A program made the position numbers and the translations under genes. From NCBI GenBank assembly GCA_039801505.1, contig JBDRUV010000001.1, forward strand, positions 124,001 to 188,000: 64,000 bases of DNA, in the 5' to 3' direction. This document shows positions 17,129 to 24,180 of the stretch, in pieces. The notes under the pieces are model-generated. The model did not search any database. It saw only the letters and a program-made list of their open reading frames with translations, and had not been told where the DNA came from. Position 1 is the first letter of the stretch. Each line of letters opens with the position of its first letter. Source of the DNA: a candidate division WOR-3 bacterium (GTDB lineage: Bacteria; Hydrothermota; Tepidihabitantia; Tepidihabitantales; CAIPLT01).

Positions 17129-17939
17129 AACTAGAAAATTAAATATAGTATTAAAGACACTCGAACCTTTTCGTATCGGTGGAATAGAGGATGTCACTTC
17201 AGGGAGAGATAACCCTATCGCTAGAATTGGTGGAAGGTTAGTAATACCCGGAACATCGCTTAAAGGAGCTCTACGAGCTGAAATAGAAAATTATTTAATT
17301 ATGAAATATTGGAAAAACAATAAATGGTTAGAAGAAATGCGTGCGTTTCAACCGTGTATTCCGTCTTCTAAAAAGTTGTTAACACCCGGCGAAAAAAATC
17401 TTCAGGAGATAGGTAAATATAGGAAATTTGCATGTCATTACCCATGTTTTGAAGACCCGTGTGGCGAAGAAAATAAATCTGAAGATACTAAAGATGATCA
17501 AAAAATAAACGAAAAAGAAATGCATACAATATGTCCAGTTTGTTATTTTTTAGGGGCAATGAAATTAATAGGTTTTGTAAGAGTTCCCTTTTTGTATTCG
17601 ACAGTGCGTTACGAAAAATTATACTCTTCTCGATTAGATCGATTAACTGGCAATGTTGTAAAAAAAACCAATCGCCCCTATCAATTGGTGCCTAAGGATA
17701 CAGAATTTTCAGGCGAAATGGAAATAATAATTGAAAACAGGAAACTAGGTTGGATATTGGGACAACCAAGACCACTACCAAATACCCTAGGTGATAAATG
17801 GCTTGAAGGAAATACCAAGACCCAAGACGAATTGATTAAAGAATTCATCATTGACCGATTACAAGCAATTACTATGCTTGGCGGCTATAAATCAAAAGGA
17901 TTTGGGCGGGTAGAGATAAAAGTTAAAGATAACAGTTAG
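17112..17939 (+). CDS. Type III backbone RAMP, Cas7 (Csm3-like)
   Basis: 275 residues. The N-terminal RAMP loops read EPFRIGGIEDV, GRDNPIAR and IPGTSLKGALR, as in Csm3, and the Asp33 in GRDNPI aligns with the Csm3 RNase Asp. A cysteine-rich insert (CHYPCFEDPC, later CPVC) probably binds zinc, and GGYKSKGFGRVEI is the C-terminal glycine loop. Several copies should line the crRNA and cut target RNA at 6-nt steps. An AAAAGGAGG site precedes the ATG. No second Cas7 paralogue (such as Csm5) is present in the locus, so the complex looks unusually simple. Confidence 0.85.
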   Translation: METMIETRKLNIVLKTLEPFRIGGIEDVTSGRDNPIARIGGRLVIPGTSLKGALRAEIENYLIMKYWKNNKWLEEMRAFQPCIPSSKKLLTPGEKNLQEIGKYRKFACHYPCFEDPCGEENKSEDTKDDQKINEKEMHTICPVCYFLGAMKLIGFVRVPFLYSTVRYEKLYSSRLDRLTGNVVKKTNRPYQLVPKDTEFSGEMEIIIENRKLGWILGQPRPLPNTLGDKWLEGNTKTQDELIKEFIIDRLQAITMLGGYKSKGFGRVEIKVKDNS

Positions 17940-17972
17940 CGAAAAGCAGTAAATTTTTTATAGATAAATTTT

Positions 17973-17985
17973 TGCTCTTTGACAA
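17973..17985 (+). promoter_or_regulatory. boxA-like antitermination site before cas1-cas2-CRISPR
   Basis: TGCTCTTTGACAA differs at one position from the E. coli rRNA boxA (TGCTCTTTAACAA). GCTCTTTGA, one differing base, then AATTTGGTA is shared with the 16S leader (33295-33313). It would recruit NusB/NusE-type factors to keep polymerase elongating through the array. Confidence 0.65.
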
Positions 17986-18038
17986 TTTGGTAGTTTAGTT
18001 GGGTCTATAAAATCGCCTGATAAGGAGGTTTGTAGTTT

Positions 18039-19031
18039 ATGGCGACTTTATACCTAACCGAGCAAGGTAGCAAGATTACCCGGACATCGGGGCGATTGGT
18101 AATCAGTAAAGAGGGTGAAGTTATTCAACAGATTCCAATTATAAAGGTCGAACGGATAGTTATCTACGGACGAGTAAAAATTACTATTCCGGTGTTAGAG
18201 TTAATACTGACTGAAGATATTCCTACGGCATTTCTAACTATTGAGGGTCGATTAAAGGGAGTTTTAGAACCGGCGCGTTCCAAAAATATTATTTTAAGGA
18301 TAAAACAATTTGAACGGAGTAGGGATCCTTCGTTTAAACTACAGTTTGCTCGTTCAATTGTGCGTGGTAAAATTTCCAATCAACGACGACTGATTCAAAG
18401 ATTTTCTAGTCACCACCCCGAAATAGATTTTAAGCCCTATCTAAATCAACTGAATTGGCTGAAAGATTCGATTAGCTACGAAACTGCGATTTCTGGTTTG
18501 CGGGGTCTTGAGGGAAAGGCTACAGCGCTATATTTTTCGGCTTACGCTAAACTTTTTAAGGACGAGATCAAGTTTACCAATCGAACACGCCGTCCGCCCA
18601 GGGATCCCGTGAATTCGCTTTTAAGTTTTGGCTATACTATTCTGGTAAACGAGTATTTCTCGTTGCTATCTGCGAGTGGTTTTGATCCATATTTAAGTTT
18701 TTATCATGCAATCGGTTATGGTCGCCCTTCTTTAGCGATAGATTTAGTGGAAGAGTTAAGGCACCCCATAATTGATATGTTGGTTCTGGATTTGATTGGC
18801 CGTCGAATTCTTCGGTTAGAAGATTTTACTGAAAGTCAAGATGGGTTTTATCTTACATCAGAAGGCCGCAAAGCGTTTTTTACTAACTATGAAAGGCGAA
18901 TGAATAGAGAGTTTATTCATCCTCGCGAAAATACCATAACAACGATGCGTAAGGTAATGCGAGATCAGGTCAGCAAGTTATTAGACACGGTGATGACAAA
19001 TAAGGAATACGAGCCTTATCTTATTGGGTAG
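18039..19031 (+). CDS. cas1: CRISPR integrase Cas1
   Basis: 330 residues, the normal Cas1 length. The start LYLTEQGSKITRTSGRLVI is the family N-terminus. The helical catalytic domain shows the metal-ligand regions: GLEGKATALYF (Glu), YHAIGYGRPSLAIDLVEE (His and Glu/Asp) and DL(I)GR following. It joins new spacers into the array together with Cas2. A TAAGGAGG site lies before the ATG. The gene is separated from the effector genes by a 99-bp gap carrying a boxA. Its Arg codons are mostly CGN, unlike the effector genes. No reverse-transcriptase domain is fused. Confidence 0.95.
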   Translation: MATLYLTEQGSKITRTSGRLVISKEGEVIQQIPIIKVERIVIYGRVKITIPVLELILTEDIPTAFLTIEGRLKGVLEPARSKNIILRIKQFERSRDPSFKLQFARSIVRGKISNQRRLIQRFSSHHPEIDFKPYLNQLNWLKDSISYETAISGLRGLEGKATALYFSAYAKLFKDEIKFTNRTRRPPRDPVNSLLSFGYTILVNEYFSLLSASGFDPYLSFYHAIGYGRPSLAIDLVEELRHPIIDMLVLDLIGRRILRLEDFTESQDGFYLTSEGRKAFFTNYERRMNREFIHPRENTITTMRKVMRDQVSKLLDTVMTNKEYEPYLIG

Positions 19032-19043
19032 GAGGGTGGCGAG

Positions 19044-19319
19044 ATGTTTTTATTAGTAAGTTATGATATTATTAACAATCGGCGGCGTTCCAAAGTCTGT
19101 AACATTCTAAAAGATTATGGCAAACGCGTACAGTTTAGTGTTTTTGAGTGTCTACTGGACAGTAAAGATCTAATACGACTTAAAGCGGCTCTATTGAAAT
19201 TAATAAATGAAAAGGAGGATAATCTTCGGATATATCAACTATGTGAAAGCTGTAAGAAGAATGTTCTAATTTATGGGAACACAAAGATAACAGAAGATGA
19301 AGAGGTTTACATTATCTAA
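19044..19319 (+). CDS. cas2: CRISPR adaptation protein Cas2
   Basis: 91 residues with the Cas2 fold signature MFLLVSYDIINNRRRSKV (Asp8 after the first strand), SVFECLLD in the middle, and YQLC followed by a C-terminal strand. Cas2 forms the dimer core of the Cas1-Cas2 integrase. The gene follows cas1 by 12 bases with a GGAGGGTGGCGAG site, and the array begins 93 bases after it. Confidence 0.95.
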   Translation: MFLLVSYDIINNRRRSKVCNILKDYGKRVQFSVFECLLDSKDLIRLKAALLKLINEKEDNLRIYQLCESCKKNVLIYGNTKITEDEEVYII

Positions 19320-19323
19320 ATTT

Positions 19324-19365
19324 TGTACCGACCGGGAAGACCCTAAAAATATCCTAGTCGGTACA
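19324..19365 (+). other. Stem-loop in the CRISPR leader
   Basis: TGTACCGAC (19324-19332) pairs with GTCGGTACA (19357-19365), a perfect 9-bp inverted repeat with a 24-base loop between cas2 and the first repeat. There is no T-run, so it is not a classic terminator. It may be a leader anchoring site for Cas1-Cas2 or a factor-binding site. Confidence 0.5.
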
Positions 19366-19412
19366 TCGGCTACATTAAACCATTTGAAATTTAACGGGTT
19401 ATGGTCCCCACG

Positions 19413-20005
19413 GTCTGAAAACCGCCCCTGGCGAAAAAGGGATTGCGACTTCTCTATAAACTCTTCAGCAACCGATTTTGGAATTCCTTTCGTCTGAAAA
19501 CCGCCCCTGGCGAAAAAGGGATTGCGACTAAAAATACTGAGTAATTCGTTAAGCAAGTTTAACACGCTTGAGTCTGAAAACCGCCCCTGGCGAAAAAGGG
19601 ATTGCGACCGCACTTTCCTGTCGCCCGAGTGCACACAACATAATTCCGATAGTCTGAAAACCGCCCCTGGCGAAAAAGGGATTGCGACCGCACTTCTTTA
19701 ACGCCTCCTCAGCAACCTCCAGATAAGAGTTAAGTCTGAAAACCGCCCCTGCGAAAAAGGGATTGCGACTAATATTAGAGTGAGGCATAAATTTTGGTTC
19801 ATATACTACTGTGTCTGAAAACCGCCCCTGGCGAAAAAGGGATTGCGACCTCTGAAAAATTTTTATCAACTAAAACTACCATTTTTATTCCCCGTCTGAA
19901 AACCGCCCCTGGCGAAAAAGGGATTGCGACGAGGGGAGGGTATGGACACCGTCCCCTCCCCTTACCCTATTTTAGTCTGAAAACTGACCCTGATGAAAAA
20001 GGGTT
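19413..20005 (+). CRISPR. CRISPR array: 8 repeats (37 bp), 7 spacers (42-45 bp)
   Basis: Repeats begin GTCTGAAAACCGCCCCTGGC and end AAAAAGGGATTGCGAC, at 19413, 19492, 19572, 19652, 19734, 19813, 19894 and 19975. The fifth lacks one G (36 bp). The last is degenerate from its eleventh base on and has lost the ATTGCGAC end, which marks it as the distal end. Transcription thus runs in the plus direction, away from cas2. Spacers are 42, 43, 43, 45, 43, 44 and 44 bp. The last spacer (19931-19974) holds an inverted repeat of GGGGAGGG and CCCTCCCC. Confidence 0.98.
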
Positions 20006-20013
20006 ATTTCTTG

Positions 20014-20050
20014 TTGACTATTTTAATTAAAATTTTATAATAACTCCGTA
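20014..20050 (+). promoter_or_regulatory. selD promoter, right-hand copy of the flanking repeat
   Basis: TTGACT at 20014-20019, 16 bp, TATAAT at 20036-20041; the selD ATG at 20050 follows by 8 bp, so the mRNA is nearly leaderless. It is 35/37 identical to 13203-13239 on the other side of the CRISPR-Cas locus. Confidence 0.85.
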
Positions 20051-21084
20051 TGGAGCAGCATAAAAACAAAGGGCTTTTAGCGTTTATTAAGTGTCCGGGT
20101 TGAGCATCAAAGCTTTCGGCGAGCCAGTTGGCTCAAGCTTTGAAGTTTTTACCCCAAACTCTTGATCCCAATCTTTTAGTTGGGGTAAATACTGCTGATG
20201 ATGCCGGGGTTTATAAACTAAACGACGAGTTAGCCTTAGTGTATACCGTGGATGTGTTTGCGCCGGTCGTTGATGATCCCTATACCTTTGGCATGATTGC
20301 CGCAGCTAATAGTATCTCAGATGTTTATGCGATGGGTGGTGATCCCAAACTGGCGCTAAATGTTGTCGGGTTCCCAGCTAAAGCTGATATTAAGATCTTA
20401 GGCGAAATGCTGAAAGGTGCCCAAGATAAAGCTAATGAAGCCGCAGTAGTAATTTGTGGTGGCCATACCTTTGTTTCAGATGAGATTCGGTATGGACTCT
20501 CGGTGGTTGGCTATATTAACCCCCAAAAGATTATTACCAATGCCGGTGCCCAGGTTGGCGATTTGGTGATTTTAACTAAACCGATTGGAGTCGGCACAAT
20601 TATTCAGGCGCAAATCTTAGGTCATCAGGTTAGTGAATATGTGAACGCAGCCGTTAAGTCTATGTCTACTCTAAATAAAGATGCTTCACTAGCGATGCGG
20701 GATTTGGCGCATGCGGCAACTGATATTACTGGTTATGGACTGGCTGGCCATTTAGTAGAGATGGCTACAGCCAGTAATGTGGGTATTGAGCTCTTTTTAT
20801 CCCAAGTGCCAGTCTTACCTGGAGCTTTAGAGATTTTACAGTCCGGCGTAACCGAGCCGGGCGTAATAATGAATCATAACTCGTTTGCAGCTAAAGTGGA
20901 GTCTAGCGAGGGGATTAACGATGATTTGGCAACATTGATTTTTGGTTCTGAAACCTCGGGTGGTTTAGCAATTACCCTTCCTGAAGATAAACTCGATGTG
21001 TTTGCCTCTAAGTATCAAAAAGAATTTTCTGTTATCGGTCGGGTAATTGCCGAAGCCCCGGGTCGGCTTAAATTACGACCTTAA
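20050..21084 (+). CDS. selD: Selenophosphate synthetase, probable selenoprotein (in-frame UGA)
   Basis: An ATG at 20050, 8 bp after a promoter, opens a frame that reads through one TGA (20101-20103) and joins the SelD body, 344 residues in all. The N-terminus reads KCPGU then ASKLS, with Sec at residue 18 and Lys21, which match catalytic Cys17 and Lys20 of E. coli SelD. Next come DPNLLVGVNTADDAGVY, the ATP-binding region, and the GGHT and TDITGYGLAGH motifs of the AIRS fold. The enzyme makes selenophosphate from selenide and ATP. A strong hairpin follows the TGA. Ordinary ORF calling starts at a TTG (20128) and loses the catalytic end. Confidence 0.9.
20107..20143 (+). promoter_or_regulatory. 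SECIS-like hairpin in selD
   Basis: Three bases after the TGA, TCAAAGCTT (20107-20115) pairs with AAGCTTTGA (20135-20143). Inside, GAGCCA (20121-20126) pairs with TGGCTC (20129-20134) around a GT loop, with TCGGC bulged on one side. Size, distance from UGA and the apical G/U fit bacterial SECIS elements bound by SelB. Confidence 0.8.
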
Positions 21085-21479
21085 CATTTCTTGTCGGTGG
21101 TAAGGGTTACAATCTCAGCTTTGCCACAATCAGCTACAAGCGTTAAGAGGGCTGAAAAATTACAAGAGCTGCGATACTGAAAATATTTAATTAACATCCC
21201 AACATTGACGCCCGAGATAATGCCAACATTCTCTTTAGCTTGAGCTAAAATTTGCCGAGAGGCAATCGCACAGCTACCACCTAAAAGATCAGTAAAGATT
21301 ATAATATCATGGGGCTTTAGCTTCTCGATGGCTAAAAGAATATTTTTTTTCAGCTCTTCAGCCGAGAGTCGTTCGTTGGAGATGACTACAAAATTATCCT
21401 GCTCGCCGATGATTCTTTTTACAGTGTTATAAAGAGCATAGGGTAACTCACCATGGCCAACTAAAATGCCTGCAACCAT
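21081..21479 (-). CDS. PTS EIIA component, mannose-family type
   Basis: 132 residues with the EIIA-Man fold pattern: VAGILVGHGELPYAL with the phosphorylatable His9, then DIIIFTDLLGGSCAIASR as the family's DLxGGTP-like segment, and ISGVNVGMLI. In sugar-transporting systems this domain passes phosphate from HPr to EIIB. Here it lies 3 bases downstream of hprK and no permease, EIIB or HPr gene is nearby, so a regulatory phosphorelay is likelier than sugar uptake. Its 3' end overlaps that of selD by 4 bases on the opposite strand. Confidence 0.85.
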   Translation of the reverse strand: MVAGILVGHGELPYALYNTVKRIIGEQDNFVVISNERLSAEELKKNILLAIEKLKPHDIIIFTDLLGGSCAIASRQILAQAKENVGIISGVNVGMLIKYFQYRSSCNFSALLTLVADCGKAEIVTLTTDKKC

Positions 21480-21482
21480 AAG

Positions 21483-22502
21483 CTATTCAATATCGTAATC
21501 AATCCATGGGTCGAGTTTGGCTTCTTCGCTTTTTTGGGTCATTAATTTTACAAGCTCTTCGTTAAACGATTTGGCTGGCGAGTAGCCTAAGATTTTTAAT
21601 AAGTAATTTTTAGCAATCACCTCACAGACCAAAGCTAAGTTCTTGCCGGGAATAACCGGAATTTGGACTAAAGGAATTTTGACCCCTAAAATTTCTGTAT
21701 ATTTATCTTCAAGGCCGACGCGTTCGTAGTCTAACTCTTTGGTGTAGCGGACAAGTTCTACCTGGACCTCGATGCGCTTTTGCATTCGGATGGCCCGGAT
21801 GCCATATAAGGCATAGATGTCGACAATGCCCACGCCGCGGATCTCAATATGATGTTTAAGCTTTGGGGTTTTCGCAGCACTAAAACCGATTATTACGACT
21901 TCGCTACGCTTAATCACCTTGATTAAATCGTCAGCTACTAATCGATGACCGCGTTCTACTAAATCTAAGGCACATTCGCTTTTACCAATGCCTGACTCAC
22001 CAACTAATAACAAACCCACCCCGTAGACATCAACCAGATCACCGTGCAGATAAGTCTCCGGAGCCAGCTTGTAATCAAGGTAACTAGAAAGCATATGAAT
22101 AATTTGGGTTGTCTCAAGTGGCGTGCGAAAGACCGGCACTTTATATTTATTAGCTAAAGCCACAAGTCCTTCGGGTGCCGCTGAGCCATTGGTAATGATA
22201 ATACAGGGCGGCGTAAAAGTTATTACATTATTAATGGCATTTTTGCGCTGCGGTGCGGTTAGAGTTTTAAGATAGGTAATTTCGGTGCTGCCTAAAATTT
22301 GCACGCGTTCTTTGGGAAATGCTTGCGTAAAACCAGCTAGGGCTAAACCGGGCCGATGAATATCTGGCGTGACTAATTTTCGAAGCTTCAGACCTTCTTC
22401 GCCGGCCAAGAGTTCTAATTTGAGGTTGTCTTTTTGGTCAATAAAAAAGGTGTTGACTGTAATTGTTTTGACAACCTCTTCAGTGGTTTTATTTTCTGCC
22501 AT
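21483..22502 (-). CDS. hprK: HPr kinase/phosphorylase
   Basis: 339 residues. The N-terminal regulatory half is followed by the kinase half with the Walker A loop GESGIGKSE, ERGHRLVADDLI, and the signature IEIRGVGIVDIYALYGIRAI, all diagnostic of HprK/P. It phosphorylates HPr on Ser and reverses this with phosphate, linking energy state to PTS functions. It stands between the hibernation factor gene (16 bases upstream) and the EIIA gene (3 bases downstream), an arrangement of PTS regulators seen in Gram-negative bacteria. HPr itself is not in the window. Confidence 0.95.
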   Translation of the reverse strand: MAENKTTEEVVKTITVNTFFIDQKDNLKLELLAGEEGLKLRKLVTPDIHRPGLALAGFTQAFPKERVQILGSTEITYLKTLTAPQRKNAINNVITFTPPCIIITNGSAAPEGLVALANKYKVPVFRTPLETTQIIHMLSSYLDYKLAPETYLHGDLVDVYGVGLLLVGESGIGKSECALDLVERGHRLVADDLIKVIKRSEVVIIGFSAAKTPKLKHHIEIRGVGIVDIYALYGIRAIRMQKRIEVQVELVRYTKELDYERVGLEDKYTEILGVKIPLVQIPVIPGKNLALVCEVIAKNYLLKILGYSPAKSFNEELVKLMTQKSEEAKLDPWIDYDIE

Positions 22503-22518
22503 TAATTTACTTTACTTG

Positions 22519-22815
22519 TTAAGCCCGTTTTTTGCTTTTTAATTTACTATCAAAAGTTTTAAGTTGCTTAAGTAATTTATCAGCTAATTCATCTATGGCT
22601 AAATAGATATCATGAGAAGATGTTTTGGCAACCAAGAAATTACCGCGAGCCGCAATTTTGCCTTCGGCAACCTTTAGGCCCTTTTCATCGCTTACAATCA
22701 GATCGGTGCGCACAACTAAATGTTTATAGCGGTCCAGTTTCTTAAACTTCTTTTCGGTAAATTTTTTAAGCTCGTCGGTGACTTCAAAATGACGTGCCGT
22801 GATATTAAGCTCCAT
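22519..22815 (-). CDS. hpf: Ribosome hibernation promoting factor, short form
   Basis: 98 residues of the HPF/RaiA family: MELNITARHFEVTDELKKFTEKKFKKLDRY at the start, a beta strand with VRTDLIVSD, and DIYLAIDELADKLLKQLK at the end. The protein binds the 30S decoding region and stores ribosomes in rest. It is the short form without the dimerising C-terminal domain of long HPF. A strong GGGAGGAGGG site precedes the ATG, and a promoter lies at 22849-22877. It heads the hpf-hprK-EIIA operon. Confidence 0.93.
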   Translation of the reverse strand: MELNITARHFEVTDELKKFTEKKFKKLDRYKHLVVRTDLIVSDEKGLKVAEGKIAARGNFLVAKTSSHDIYLAIDELADKLLKQLKTFDSKLKSKKRA

Positions 22816-22848
22816 GAGCCCTCCTCCCTTTCGTTGTCATCATAGAGA

Positions 22849-22877
22849 ATATAAAAGAACAAGTCTTAAATGTCAAG
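22849..22877 (-). promoter_or_regulatory. Promoter of hpf-hprK-EIIA
   Basis: Minus strand TTGACA (22872-22877), 17 bp, TTATAT (22849-22854), or TATATT one base on. A leader of about 30 nt includes the Shine-Dalgarno site. Confidence 0.65.
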
Positions 22878-22905
22878 AAGGATGACGCGTGGAATTTACG
22901 AAACT

Positions 22906-23517
22906 CTATCGCAATCGGCGCAGGCGATCAAGGGCATTGATCAGGCGGGTCTGTGGACCTAAGATCTTTACGATATACCATTTATGAAGGCGTTTTTCTA
23001 AATTAAAAGTCTCGGTCGAGGTATTTGGTTCCATTGACTTTTGAGCTTTTTCAGAAAGTAAGGGCGCAACTAAAGATTTAAGCCCTAAAAAATCGCTGGT
23101 GACAATTTGCACTTCAAGCGTTGCGTAGCTATTATCAACGGTGATTTCGTTAATTGACCAGGTGTCAAATTTATAAAAAGCCAAAGCGGCAACTGCGGCC
23201 TTGCCGTATTCCTGGTCTTTAAATAAATAGGCCGGGTTGGTTATGCCTAAGGCGAGCAGTTTTTCGTTTAACCTTTGGAGTGCTTCTTGGTTCTTATTGG
23301 AATTTTCTAATTCGTTTAGTAAACTTTCAGCTTGGGCTTGGGTCGCCGGGTCCCATAAGAGATTACTCAGTTTTATGACATTTTCCATAAAAGTTGCTAC
23401 GGCTTTTTTGGGACTACCTTGCGGTCCACATTCAGCCTGGCGCTTGTAGGTGTGATATTTTACTAATCCGATAACAATTATAAATATAACCAGGAAGATG
23501 GCGATTAGTTTTTTCAT
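22906..23517 (-). CDS. Membrane-anchored or exported hypothetical protein
   Basis: 203 residues from ATG 23517: a basic start and one hydrophobic segment (KKLIAIFLVIFIIVIGLV), then a soluble part. The segment GSPKKAVATFMENVIKLSNLL, followed later by VDNSYATLEVQIVTSDF and KRLHKWYIVKI, recalls the NTF2-like DUF4878 type of envelope proteins, but this is only a resemblance. A longer frame from 23559 would begin inside the -35 box. The promoter at 23531-23559 leaves a leader of about 7 nt. The protein at 24273 on the other side of the repeat region has a similar layout. Confidence 0.7.
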   Translation of the reverse strand: MKKLIAIFLVIFIIVIGLVKYHTYKRQAECGPQGSPKKAVATFMENVIKLSNLLWDPATQAQAESLLNELENSNKNQEALQRLNEKLLALGITNPAYLFKDQEYGKAAVAALAFYKFDTWSINEITVDNSYATLEVQIVTSDFLGLKSLVAPLLSEKAQKSMEPNTSTETFNLEKRLHKWYIVKILGPQTRLINALDRLRRLR

Positions 23518-23530
23518 TGTCCGCCCAGGT

Positions 23531-23559
23531 ATATTAAAGTTCCAATTATCGATTGTCAA
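23531..23559 (-). promoter_or_regulatory. Promoter of the 23517 gene
   Basis: Minus strand TTGACA (23554-23559), 17 bp, TAATAT (23531-23536). The start codon is 13 bp after the -10 box. Confidence 0.7.
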
Positions 23560-23570
23560 GACATTTAACT

Positions 23571-23849
23571 TTATTTAGCACCGAAAAACAAGCCGACTCC
23601 CACAGCCGCTCCCATAACCGCTCCCGGAGCCATTCCCAGGACTACTCCCGGAGCATATCCCCGAGCCACCCCCAAAGCCAGTCTCCCAGCCAGTCCCAGA
23701 GCTACACTCTAGGCTAATCCCATAGCAACCCCCAGAGCTATTCCCAGAGCTACTACGATAACCAGTCCCAGAGCCACTCTCAGAGCTACCCCCAGAGCAA
23801 CTCCGGGGGCTACTGGGGGAACTATACCATCCCTTTTGCCGATTTTTAT
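23571..23849 (-). pseudogene. Decayed glycine-zipper ORF made of 12-bp tandem repeats
   Basis: The minus strand holds roughly twenty degenerate 12-bp units of the type GGCTCTGGGAGT. One frame encodes a hydrophobic glycine every fourth residue (VALGVALRVALG, ending MGAAVGVGLFFGAK), like glycine-zipper membrane peptides, and starts after KIGKRDG. It is broken by a TAG at 23709-23711 and begins with ATA, not ATG, so it is probably decayed. Another frame gives an open Gly/Ser-rich ORF (23575-23868), which I take as a by-product of the repeat. Confidence 0.5.
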
Positions 23850-23852
23850 CTA

Positions 23853-24143
23853 GTCCTAAGACTATCAAAGAGTTAGCTTAAAAATTGCCCTTGAGAAAAC
23901 GTTACTTATAAGTAACCTATTTTGGGGTATTTTTACTAAAAATCTGGTAGTTTGGAGGTGGGGGGATAAGGGATGCCGTAAAGATAATCACAAATTGGTA
24001 GCAAGCGAGTGATCAGGGGTTGATTGGTTAACATATTGGCTTAAGAGATTGAAAGACCGGAGGCGTATACCCTTAGCATATCTCTTGCAAAACCCCTAAG
24101 GCAAATAGACATTTGAAACCTTTGTTGCACTGCAAATCTCCTA
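23853..24143. other. Intergenic region with a 16-bp palindrome
   Basis: About 290 bases without a gene. The only clear structure is the perfect palindrome GTTACTTATAAGTAAC at 23901-23916. Confidence 0.45.
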
Positions 24144-24171
24144 TTGACAAATGAGAAAATTTCAGTATCAT
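24144..24171 (+). promoter_or_regulatory. Promoter of tRNA-Asp
   Basis: TTGACA at 24144-24149, 16 bp, TATCAT at 24166-24171; the tRNA begins at 24181. Confidence 0.75.
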
Positions 24172-24180
24172 TTTAATGTC

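Noticed and set aside
17979-18011. TTGACA before cas1 as a promoter -35 box
   Set aside because: The nearest TATAAA is 21 bp away and the TTGACA belongs to the boxA-like block shared with the 16S leader.
19266-19869. Long minus-strand ORFs crossing the CRISPR array
   Set aside because: They are made of translated repeats and spacers; the repeated RNPFFA-like peptide is the repeat read backwards.
19450-19974. Spacers read as antisense to protein-coding targets
   Set aside because: Most spacers have an open frame on the opposite strand, but at this length that is expected by chance; a target search is needed.
23575-23868. Gly/Ser-rich minus-strand ORF
   Set aside because: It is another frame of the same 12-bp repeat, low in complexity, with no start signals.
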